Source of the DNA: Eleusine coracana subsp. coracana
Lineage: Eukaryota; Streptophyta; Magnoliopsida; Poales; Poaceae
Assembly: GCA_032690845.1 (NCBI GenBank)
Contig: CM064430.1
Coordinates: 7,550,949-7,614,948 of the forward strand
Direction of reading: 5' to 3'
Length of the DNA stretch: 64,000 bases
Below, piece after piece: positions 21,862 to 31,340 of this stretch; the first letter of the stretch is position 1, and each line of letters begins with the position of its first letter. The notes below the pieces were generated by a model, which was not told the origin of the DNA, searched no databases, and saw only the letters and a program-made list of their open reading frames with translations. A program made the position numbers and the translations under genes.

Positions 21862-22239
21862 GCTCTGGTATATAGCATCCCATTCTAGCACCTTAATTTG
21901 GTCTCCTATAAAAATATAAATATTTTTGACGTAAAAATACAATTATAAGATGCAACTAAAAAAATCAACTTATCAATCTAAGTATCCTTTTTGCGGATTT
22001 CATTGCGTATGTGAGATGAAAAGTTGTAATCCATAACTATTTGTACATAATTCTACTTTTTATTATTGAATCTAGCATGTGAGAGCGCATTTAAAATTCA
22101 AATAAAATAAAAAAAATAAAGAACATGTTATAATCTACCATCTTGCAAAAATTCAGATACCAGATATTTTATAAGATGCAACTTAAAAATCTTGTAACAT
22201 AGAATATATTCTTGATTTTTTGTTGCCGTTTTACCAACC

Positions 22240-22498
22240 AGTGGCGGAGCTAGAATTCTAAATATGGGTGTTCAAAATCATGTAAATGATATCAAAACAA
22301 GATAAATACTGGAGCAAACATTGTTGAAGTTTTCTAAACAAAAAATTATGTGGGCTATCAAATAAATATACATCATATACCCCTTCTTATTCTTTATTTT
22401 AAGTATATATATGTGTAAGATAGCTTAAAATTGATATTAGTGTCATAATTCATGGGTGTTCAAGTGAACACCCATGACCCATACTAGCTCCGCCCTTG
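22240..22498. mobile_element. hAT-type MITE (CAGTGGCGGAGCTAG family)
   Basis: The left end reads CAGTGGCGGAGCTAG and the complement of the right end reads CAAGGGCGGAGCTAG. Both are flanked by the identical 8-mer TTACCAAC (22232-22239 and 22499-22506). Just inside each end 'atgggtgttca' appears in inverted positions. The interior is AT-rich and non-coding. The ends are typical of a very common plant hAT MITE group. Confidence 0.9.
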
Positions 22499-22829
22499 TT
22501 ACCAACTGAATAAATGTATCGTTAAACTAAGAAAAAAGAGGCGTAAAAACCAACATGGATAGCTAGTATGTACAAGATATAAGAAACAGAAACACATACG
22601 AAACATTTTAATCAAGTACTGTACATGCTTCTTGTGACTTGCATATTTTTTTCCTTTAAGAGCGTTCCGTGTAGTACTATATTTTTATACACGAAATTGG
22701 TTGATCACCTACACGCTACAGCCTTTCAATCAGACAATCACCTACAGGACGTGTGGACATGTTATTTTTTTCTCTGACTTACATCGAGGGATGCATTTAC
22801 TACCAACAGTACCCGGCGGATATCCCCCG

Positions 22830-23345
22830 TGGAGGAGATGAAAATTTCCCCGCATTCTGCCCGCGCTGCTCCATCCTATCGCGGCTGTCTAGGATGCCAA
22901 GTTGCCGCGTACACATGTCGAGAAGTACTGAATGTCCAGATTCTTGCCTCTTGGTTTGGGTCCCTGGCCATGCACTGGACGTGGAGACACACATGTTCAT
23001 TTTTTATGTTTCCCACACCTACCTGATGAGACCTACCTGATGAGGTTGTCAATGGTAATTCTACTATAATAGGTAGGTATTATAGTAGGTAGTTATTTCG
23101 AGGAGCTAGTCAAAAAAAATTATAGAACGTACCAAAGTTGTTTTTGCTCCTAGGCAATCAAGCTGAGTGGTAGTGTGCAGCTAGTTTCTGCGGTTGGACA
23201 GTCGAACTAAGGTGCATAATATTAGCACTATGAGAGATTGTTTGAAAACATTTGTCTATATACTACTTAGGTGCACCAAACAAAGGACAATGATGTAATT
23301 GGCAGAAAACATGACCCCTGACGGTCTAGTAATTGAAACTAGTAA
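22830..23345 (+). repeat. Repeat module, copy 2
   Basis: It matches 33165-33500 and 62865-63210 in order: 'tatcgcggctgt', 'aggatgccaagttg', 'gggtccct(a/g)gccatg(t/c)actgga', 'acatgttcatt', 'cctacctgatgag', 'gtttttgctcc', 'gctagtttctgc'. It then adds the tail 'gagattgtttgaaaacattt' to 'ggcagaaaacatgacc', shared with 63690-63790. With copy 1 it may represent the two halves of one module separated by about 1.6 kb containing two MITEs. Confidence 0.7.
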
Positions 23346-24427
23346 ATTGGCCTGTGCATTTGCGCAATTCTAGATTGTTATGAAGTCAACATTATTAACA
23401 TAGTCGTTCTTGAACACTTGCTTTATATCAATCTATTTGCAAAGGATGTGAGGTTATAATCCATCTAAAATGATCCAATATCTTAATTTAGTCAATGATA
23501 ATCTCTATAATCTATTAATTTAGGTGAACATGTTCACTAAAAAAATCTGCCATATACCCACAAAGTTAGAGATTGAATCTAAATCGGTTTCAGACCTTCC
23601 ATATCTAGCACCAAATTCAAAAAATCATAAATCACTCGTACAGAGTTTAAATGAGGCAAACTCGGACTCTATCTTGTAGCTCTTGAAAAGTTTTTACAAC
23701 TTTGATATTCAATGAAAGTCAAGATTTCAACGTTTTGGTTTCCAAATTTATGATGCAAAAATATTTGTTCTGATTCAGACTCTTCTGAGCAGGTTTCTGT
23801 GCGGGGCCCATATCTCCTACCTCCGAAGTACAAATAATATGATCCACATATGACGAGATCTACAACTTTTTTATTTTAACTTTCCTCATTAGAGAATGTT
23901 TTTAAGTCTAAAATTGCGTCGCAATACAGTATTATTTCTATTCTATGTGAATTAATTTTTTCTATCGGATAAAACTTCTAAAAATCTTTATGCATTGGGT
24001 CACGATCTTGGTCTTGTATGTTGGACTTCATATAGATCCAGTGATGTCTTGTAGACATAATGAGCTTGTGAGAATCCCTCTTTACATGACGAATTGAGTT
24101 TCATATCGGTATTTCTCATATTTGAGCATTTTTTATTGTCATTTCACTTAATTTTGTAGCATAATACTCAAATGACACTACATGTGAAAATTGTTAACAT
24201 TAGAGTTAAACAAAATATTTATGATAAGAATACGGTAAAAAGTGATATTAAAATTATTACTTATAACATATAAAATGATATACTAAGAAACACCAACAAT
24301 AATATAAATATGATCTTTCATGTAAAAAATATCAACAATTATATTATATAAATAATTTATATTTAAATTATAAAGAGTGTTTTATTTTTTTTAAACCCGT
24401 AACAACGTAAGGTCACTTTGCTAGTTC
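23337..24427. mobile_element. Candidate DNA-transposon insert with imperfect inverted ends
   Basis: The tail of the repeat module is interrupted here: the text before 23340 and after about 25405 is contiguous in the 63.8-kb copy. The left edge reads 'ctagtaaattggcctgtgca' and the complement of the right edge reads 'ctagcaaagtgaccttacgt', an imperfect inverted match. The interior is AT-rich, without coding capacity. No target duplication was seen, so the class is undecided. Confidence 0.4.
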
Positions 24428-25400
24428 TACTATAATATAGGTCTACCAATTGTCATTGTCTATCTTGTCATCTATACATATGGTATAGTTGGTTTGAGCA
24501 TCTCTGTTTGACAACTCTAGCCGTTGTTTCGTTTACTTGTCATCCATTGCATTTTTCAGAAAAAAAAAACATGTTTGGAAGGCACAATAGCCATCCCTCG
24601 GCCCTTTTAATCACCAACTATATTTTTGAGTTGCAAGACCGTACCATCAAAAAAGCTTTTCTGGACATGGTGTATGAGTATGTATTTCATTAATAAGACA
24701 TACAGTAGATAAAGCATCAGATTTGTAATGATTTAGTTATGTTTGATCAACTTTTATCGTTGTTTCGTAAATTCAAATTTCTCATTGTCGAGAACAGCTA
24801 AAAAACAGACTATTTGCTGGATACGCATTGATCGATGTGAAGAGGAGTGCTCTGTTTGGATCCTTGATGTCCTAAGAACGGAAGAGCCGGGACCTATGGT
24901 TTAGTTTCTGCCTTATACTCTCAAATAAAGATTGTCGTGCGGCCGATATTACCTCTGATTATTTCAATTAAGTATTTTGGAAAGACACCTAACATGCTTA
25001 TTTTCATTGGCGGATGCTCCATTGTAACTTTGTAAGGGGCCAGACAAAAAAGAAAAAATCATTCACGTAATTGGCGTACGAACAAAAACATACTAGCCGG
25101 AGTAAGATTCATTTTTTCCTCACGATCAATACAAAATTAAAATGAATAGGGTATTTTAGGCTATGTTATTTAATGGCAGTGCTGGATTCATAGCAAGGGA
25201 CCAAGAAAAAGTTAGAAAAACTTGTTAAGTATAAATATTTTTGAATGGCAGTGGTGGGTAATTTTCCTTTTATGTATACGGGTATTTTGGACTAATATTA
25301 ACATAATAGCAGTGGTGGATATTTTTTTCTTTTTTTCTAATTAATATGGTAATTTCTAGATCTTGATAGCGAACATGGAGGCTTTTTTTATTGGTCAAAT
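24428..25400. other. AT-rich filler within the interrupted module
   Basis: No gene, inverted repeat or tandem array recognised. It contains a short reiterated phrase ('ggcagtg(c/g)tgga', about 25170-25320). Confidence 0.35.
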
Positions 25401-25404
25401 ATAT

Positions 25405-25620
25405 ATATAATAAATGAGCTTATAGTTTCATCTAGTTAGGTACATTTATTGGATCTATTAATGGTTGATGCCTTTCACTTGTTTAAGATGTACCAAAAAC
25501 TCCTGGTTTATTGAGAAAAGCTTTTGCTCGTTCCCATTGAGGTCTTAAATATATAGCCAAACTTTGATTTTCTTGTATTAGAATATGAACTCTGAATTTT
25601 ATTATCTTAATTTATGATCA
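25405..25620 (+). repeat. Repeat module tail, copy 2 continued
   Basis: 'gagcttatagtttcatct', 'gatgcctttcacttgttta', 'agatgtaccaaaaactc', 'gaggtcttaaatat' and 'tagccaaactttg' match 63805-64000 in the same order. A more diverged version lies at 39430-39640. Confidence 0.75.
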
Positions 25621-25844
25621 CTTGCATTAGAATCTAGAAGTTAATTTTAATTCACTCACCCAGTATATGAAATACAGTAGAGTTTGTCGGAAAGATAAAA
25701 AGAGAAAATCGAAATGACTTGGGTATGTTGGAACTAGTGGTCAACTTGTCTGAAGAAAATTCAATTTTGCATTCCGACCCATAACTCTACTTTCTTTAAG
25801 CCAGATTTTAAAGTAACTAAAATGATAAGGAGCAAAATCAGCAA

Positions 25845-26036
25845 TTACTCATAATGCAGCCTATCAGAAGTTCACAACGACACAAGATGCAAACTAATTA
25901 AACGGACGGCGTTTTTTCTATCCGGGTCATGTCGTTCGTTTATTTGGCCACCTCTAGCCATAGCAAATAAATAAATAAAAAGATATTTCTGACTCGAGTA
26001 GCCAGCCTCCAGAGAAACGAGAAACGACCCCGTGCA
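25845..26036. repeat. Copy of the LEA gene's 3' flank
   Basis: It matches 35325-35495: 'atgcagcc', 'aattaaacggacgg(c/t)gtttttt', 'gtttatttggccacct', 'gtagc(a)aata', 'gactcgagtagcc' and 'gaaacgaccccgtgca'. The match ends where CACTA-D sequence begins, so the coding part of this copy is gone. It is the third trace of the LEA locus in the window. Confidence 0.7.
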
Positions 26037-26290
26037 TGTGGTTGTCGAAGCAGAGAAGCTGTTGAAGGAGAGGAGCCCCACGAGCGGCCGTCAGAGGAGA
26101 GAGGTCGACGGAGGAGGAGGGCCGCCTCTAGATCCGCCCTGCACCGCGTGTGGTTGTCGAAGGAAAGAGTCCGTCGGAGGAGAGGAGCCCCATGCGCAGC
26201 CATCAAAGGAGAGAGGTCGCTGGAGGAGGAGGACCATCTCCAGGTCCGCTCCACGCCACGTGTGGTTCTCGAAGGAGAGAGGGCAGAGAG
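26036..26290 (+). repeat. Tandem repeat, period about 110 bp
   Basis: Units begin 'gtggttgtcgaag' at about 26039, 26149 and 26260 (the last with 'ttctcg'). Each is followed by 'gagaggagccccatg' and 'gagagaggtcg(a/c)(c/t)gga' in register, except where the third passes into GA-rich DNA. It lies in the leader-like part of CACTA-D. Confidence 0.7.
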
Positions 26291-26660
26291 AGAGAAAGGG
26301 GCGAGTGAGGACAGAAGAAGGGAGAGAGAGGGAGGAGAGAAGAAGACCGTGGTGGCGGGGAAGGGAGGGACGAGGCAGAGACGGGGTATGGGGGAGGAAA
26401 GTTAGGGTTTTGTTTATTATATAGGGATAGGATAACTGGGTTTTGGGTTGTCTGTATAGCGGCGGGCTGTAATGTGGGCTGCCGCTAATATGAACAATAG
26501 CAGCGGGTGATAAAGTGGGCCACCATTAAAATGGACAATAGCGGCGGATGATGAAGGGGGCCGTCGCTAAAATTGGTTTTCTGACTGTAGCCGCGGTTTT
26601 TTATTGGACCACCGCTACGGAAATCTAGGCTACGACGCTATTGGGTCTTTTGTGGTAGTG
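26036..26660 (-). mobile_element. CACTA-D: 5'-terminal remnant
   Basis: Read on the minus strand from 26660 the sequence begins CACTACCACAAAAGACCC. About eight copies of a 'tagcggcgg'/'ccgccgcta'-like word follow (26455-26640), a subterminal array different from those of CACTA-A, B and C. Next comes a TATA-like 'ctatataataa' (about 26415) and a C/T-rich leader 'aaccctaactttcctcc'. The other end is missing; the element stops in LEA-flank DNA at about 26036. With a promoter-like region but no coding part, it is a truncated relic. Confidence 0.75.
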
Positions 26661-26691
26661 CCGACACGCCTTAAGTTGTTGGACGAGGAAT

Positions 26692-27189
26692 ATGTTAGAA
26701 AATTAGGCATTTTCAGGTTGAATTTAATTCATGTTATTAGCAGCATATAGATGATGACAAGTTTCACTAATTTGCAATTACTAGTTACGATCGCAATCAG
26801 ACTAGTAAGCACAACAAGAAGAGTAAGGATGTACCCCACGGAGGGACCAGTGCTGGAAGCACCGGCGGCTCCATTTGTACCAGTCGTCATGGTACGTTGT
26901 TTGAAGTAGTCGAACTTAGTTAACGTGGGTAGAACGTTGTTGCCGTGCAGTCCCTTGAATGGCGCCGGGAGGAAGTCGTGGATCGCGCCAGGAGGAAGTC
27001 AAGTTGTGGATCAGGGACGCGCCGGGAAGAAGTTGATGAGGCTGAGCAGTCATGCCATCAAGCGCTCCCCAAAAACCTGATCGTCCGCACACCCGAGCAG
27101 GTGTCGCCTTACGGGAGAGGTTCCGGAGGCTTGCTCTCCCGAAGCTCCATGTGCACGGATCGCCGGGATAGGGAAGAACTCGGAAGGCA
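26692..27189 (-). mobile_element. Partial second Copia unit: leader and start of gag
   Basis: The minus-strand sequence below 27190 continues from the LTR through a leader into ATG ACG ACT GGT ACA AAT at about 26890. This is the same gag start as at 32441 (MTTGTNGAAGASSTGPSAG). It ends at 26692 inside the gag intron-like segment. The LTR at about 27190-27768 therefore serves two internal regions: the 3' end of the element above it and the 5' end of this truncated one. Such LTR-internal-LTR-internal arrays arise by unequal recombination. Confidence 0.7.
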
Positions 27190-27768
27190 ACTCAACAGAG
27201 AATTGGAATGTGTTTTCGCACTTGGGGCAGTGCCGGGATGCACGTATATATAGCCTTAGCATTTTGGAAACTGCAGGCGATGAAACAGGAAACCGACACA
27301 TGCAGTAATCAAAGCAGAATTTTGGTTTCCTTGAATCTTGCCTTTCTATTTCCACGCTGCAAAACTTCCAAACGCGCACGCGGCAGGTAGGCACGGCACG
27401 GCATGGCACGACACGGCTCGGCTCGGCTCGCTCGCACGCACGCACGCATGCCATGCCACGCCACGCCACGCCACGCCACGGCACGGCACGGCTCGGCTCG
27501 GCTTGGCTCGGCTCGCTCGCACGCACGCACGCCACACCTCGCCTCGCCATGGCACGGCTAAGCTCAGCGGCGGCGGCGGTGGCGCGGGCGCGCGTGGCTC
27601 GCCTCTTGCCCCTCTCAACTTCTCTAATAGGTGTAACAAGAGTCCATCTATTAAGTCAAGTCAACACACAGTAAATACTCCATGTGGGATTAAATCATTA
27701 TATTTAATATGGGCATAGACTTTATTAGTTATTAAATAAATATAGGCCAACCCATATTATATCTAACA
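27190..27768 (-). repeat. Copia LTR (3' LTR of copy 1)
   Basis: The outer edge at 27768 is fixed by the polypurine tract next to it and by TG at the start. A TATA-like 'gctatatatac' lies on the minus strand at about 27255-27245. The middle (27385-27535) is an expanded array of CACGC/GGCAC/CTCGG pentamers. The inner edge is approximate. The same region in the 5' LTR (32484-32880) has a shorter array and lacks the TATA segment. Confidence 0.75.
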
Positions 27769-28312
27769 ATCCCCACCAAGTCTACAGTTCATAAGAAATG
27801 TTCTCTCATTCCCTTGTGTCATTTGATATACCAGTGTTTTGATGGAGACTGTTAAGTTGAACATCCATCTAGAGTAGAAGCTACGCCTTTTCACAACTGA
27901 ACAATGGACTAAACCTTGAATTGATAGTTTTGTGCAAAAAGGTTTTACCAAGACTCTTTACTGATACTAGGTTGCCAAGAGCATCCCCTCTGGTTGGAGC
28001 GTATAAGTCATACTCCTGGCCCTTTCATGAGCATCTAGAGATTCCCACCATCTCATGGATTGTGACAAACAGTCGGACTCACATAGGTGCATTCCTCGGA
28101 GGATATCCTGTAGGTTGATACCTCTACTTCTCATAAGCCATTGGAACACATTAAAGTCAAGAAAAACCAGCCTACCATACAACATAGGAAAGAAGTATAT
28201 TTGAGACGGGCTAATAAAGGGTCTTTCCTCTCAAACTAGTTTCAGCTTGTTTTGCCATTCCACTTCACGGGATCTCCGATCAAATAGAACAGGTTACCAC
28301 TAAAATAGTTTA

Positions 28313-28780
28313 TCAGATGGGTCTCATACCCATCTCACTCGATGCACTATCTATCACATTACGTGATAGCCCCTTTGTGAATTGATCTGCCAGATTTTTA
28401 GACGTATGGATATAGTCCAATGCTATTACTCTGGAGTTTCTCATTTTCCTGACAGATTTCAGCCGCCTTTTAACATGCCTGGATGATTTCATGTTGTCCT
28501 TAGAACTGTTCATCTTGACTATCATAGTCTGGTTATCACAGTTCATGGAAATAGCTGGTATAGGTTTTTCAACCACCGGTAAGTCCATAAGGAACTCACG
28601 AAGCCATTCAACCTCAATTGTGGCGGTGTCTAATGTTGTTAGTTCTGCTTCCATTATTGACCTTGTTAAGATGGTCTGCTTGCAAGACTTCCAGGAAACA
28701 ACGCCACCTCCAAGTAGAAACGCATATCAACTCGTGGCGTACATCTCATTAGCATCAGAAATCCAATTGGCATCACAATA
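28313..28780 (-). pseudogene. Copia RNase H domain
   Basis: It reads 'SIMEAELTTLDTATIEVEWLREFL' (the conserved EAE-L...A..E..WL block), 'NCDNQTMIVKMNS' (catalytic Asp), 'RHVKRRLKSVR' and 'YIHTSKNLADQFTKGL' (C-terminal Asp and the 'ADxFTK' ending). Copia RNase H normally starts with 'YCDADWAG'; 'YCDANW' is present just upstream (about 28775). In-frame stops separate it from the reverse transcriptase. Confidence 0.85.
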
Positions 28781-28783
28781 ACC

Positions 28784-30049
28784 TTATAGTACCCTTGGAT
28801 ACCCGTAATAGTGAATGTCATAGCTTATTGTACCCTTTAGGTAACGCATTACTCTCTCAAGAGCATGCCAATGATCATCTCCCGGGTTTGATACAAACCG
28901 ACTCAATTTGCTCACAGCAAAAGAGATGTCAGGCCTCGTAGCGTTAGCTAAGTATATGAGTGAACCTATGATTTGGGAGTATCTTAATTGATCCCTTGCT
29001 ATTCTCCGATTTTTCCTTAATAGCACACTAGGGTTATAAGGTGTTGGAGCAGGTTGACAATCGCTAAACCCGAAGCGACTCAAGACCTTCTCCACATAGT
29101 GGTACTGCACCAGTGTGACCCCACGATTACCTTCTCTAATAAGCTTGATGTTAAGTATAACATCAGCTTCTCCCAAATCCTTCATCTCAAAATTATTAGA
29201 CAGAAAATCTTTTACCTCCTAAATCACATTAAAGTTGATCCCAAAAATTAGAATGTCATCAACATATAAACACAAGATAACTCCCGCGCCCCCACCATAC
29301 CGATAATATACACATTTGTCAACTTCGTTTACAGCAAAGCTGGCCAATATCAAAGTTCTTTCGAACTTCTCGTGCCATTGCTTAGGTGCTTGTTTTAGGC
29401 CGTATAGGGATTTCAACAATTTACACACGAGTCCTTTTTGACCATCAATTATAAACCCATCAGACTGATCCATATAGATCTCCTCCTCTAACTCTCCATG
29501 TAGGAAAGCTGTCTTAATGTCCATCTGGTGGACGAGAAGACCATGTGAGGCTGCCAGGGAAAGTAATACTCGAATTGTGGTTAAACGAGCGACATGTGAA
29601 TAGGTGTCGAAATAATCTTCACCTTCCTTTTGTGAATAACCCTTTACCACAAGCCTTGCCTTGTACCCCTCGACGGCACCATCAGGCCTCAGCTTCTTCT
29701 TAAACATCCATTTGCATCCTATCGGTTTACAACCATAAGGGCGCTCAATGACTTCCCAAGTACCATTAGACATAATAGAATCCATCTCGCTCCTTATTGC
29801 TTCCTTCCATAAGTCAGCATCAGGAGAGGAATATGCCTCCTCAATAGTACTAGGAGTGTCATCCACAAGGTACACAATAAAGTCATCACAAAAGGATTTT
29901 GCAACCCTATATCTCTTACTCTTTTGAGTGACTCCATTGTCATCTTCCTCAGGATTACTCACATGGGGTTGTTCACTGTGTATAACCGGTATAAAAATCT
30001 CATGGGGAATTATAGAATCATGACTAGAAATGCTATGTTCATTCTTCAT
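28784..30049 (-). pseudogene. Copia reverse transcriptase
   Basis: The 276-codon part (29219-30049) reads 'WEVIERPYGCKPIGCKWMFK', 'KARLVVKGYSQKEGEDYFDTYSHVA', 'LLVHQMDIKTAFLHGELEEEIYM' (first catalytic Asp), 'KSLYGLKQAPKQWH' and 'LCLYVDDILIFG' (YVDD catalytic box). A TAG then interrupts it, and the palm/thumb region continues in 28784-29185 ('GSLIYLANATRPDISFAVSKLSR'). All RT motifs are present; the break just after YVDD inactivates the protein. The twin at 58483-59748 has the same interruption, so the stop predates the duplication. Confidence 0.92.
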
Positions 30050-30436
30050 TGGAAAATTACTCTAAAAAAATGTAGCATCTCTGGACTAAAAAATTGTACC
30101 GACTTCCATGTCGGATACTCCAGATTTAACAACTAAGAATCTATAACCCACGCAGTTAAATGCATAACCTAGGAAAACACAATCAATAGTTTTTGATCCT
30201 AGTTTGTACTTTTTGTTAATTGGCACGTTCACCATGGCCAAACAACCCCAAGTGCGCAAGTATGAAAGACTTATTTTTCTCTTAAACCATTCCTCAAATG
30301 GTGAAATTTATTTATTCTTTATTGGCACTCTATTCAGGACATGACATGCCATCAAAATCTCCTCACCCCACTATTCCTTAGATAGTCCCGCGGTCTCTAA
30401 CATGGCGTCAACCAAATCAGTTAGAGTGCGGTTCTT

Positions 30437-30940
30437 TCATTCGGCGATCCCATTGGATTCAGGTGAGTAAGGCGGTGTCCTCTCATGAATAATTCCGTGC
30501 TCAGTACAGAAGTTAGAAAATTCACTGGAAAAATATTCTCCACCGCGATCAGACCTTAACCGTTTGGTTTTCCTCTCATGTTGGTTTTCTACTTCAGCTT
30601 TATAGATCTTAAAGTAATGCAACGCTTCATTTTTTATTTTCAACAAATAAAAATAGCAATAACGGGAACAATCATCTATAAGAGTCATGAAGTATCTTTT
30701 GTCGCCTTTAGTCAATTCGCTGTTCATTTCGCACAAATCGGTATGAACATGTTCTAATGTCTCTAAGTTCCTTGTCTCCGCAGCCTTGTGTGGCTTACGA
30801 GATTGCTTAGATTGCACGCATGCATGACATTTGGAACCTTTGACTAAGTTAAATTTAGGAATTAAATTCAAATTTGCTAACAGCATCATACAACCAAAAT
30901 TAACATGACAAAGCCATGAATGCCAAATATTTTGACTCAT
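30437..30940 (-). pseudogene. Copia integrase (core)
   Basis: The zinc-binding GAG_pre-integrase part carries His ('WLCHVNFG') and 'CHAC'. The core follows: 'HTDLCEMNS' (first Asp), 'YFMTLIDDCSRYCYFYLLK' (D-x60 region), 'RLRSDRGGEYFSSEFSNFC' (second Asp) and 'TPPYSPESNGIAE' (catalytic Glu). The frame ends with TGA directly after GIAE. It continues in pieces towards the RT, with several stops (for example 'MLETAGL', 'VFLGYAFN'). Confidence 0.88.
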
Positions 30941-31340
30941 CTAAAATTAAGATATTGTTCACAACATTATTACAGACATTGTCATTCAAAGAGAAGCAGA
31001 ACAAGCCTCCGTAATCATAGCCTTTTCCAACAAAAGTCCCGTACTTAGAAAGTACGTATTTATTTGACTCAAGAACAATCTTAAAACCATCTCTACATAG
31101 TAGAGAGCCACTAACTAGATTTTTCTTGATGGAGGGGATATGTTGGACGTTCTTCAAAAGCACGTTCTTTCCCAAAGTAAGATTCAAAACAACTGTACCA
31201 ACACCAAGAACACGCGCATGTGACCCGTTTCCCATCAACAAAGCTCCAGTCACACCGGCCTAATAAGAAGAAAATAAAGAAATATCAGCACACACATGTA
31301 CATTAGCTCCAGTGTCCATCCACCACTCAGGCGAATGACA
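30900..31340 (-). pseudogene. Copia protease region
   Basis: It reads 'WWMDTGANVHVCADISLF', containing the DTG active-site triad of Copia aspartic protease followed by the typical 'H(I/V)C' stretch. '[14 protein letters not shown]' and '[15 protein letters not shown]' follow, as expected for the protease to GAG_pre-integrase region. A TAA near 31262 breaks it. Confidence 0.85.

Noticed and set aside
27338..27718. Several overlapping His/Arg/Ala-rich open frames (also 56961-57417, 32590-32862, 62289-62546)
   Set aside because: All are translations of the LTR microsatellite; many frames on both strands are open at once.
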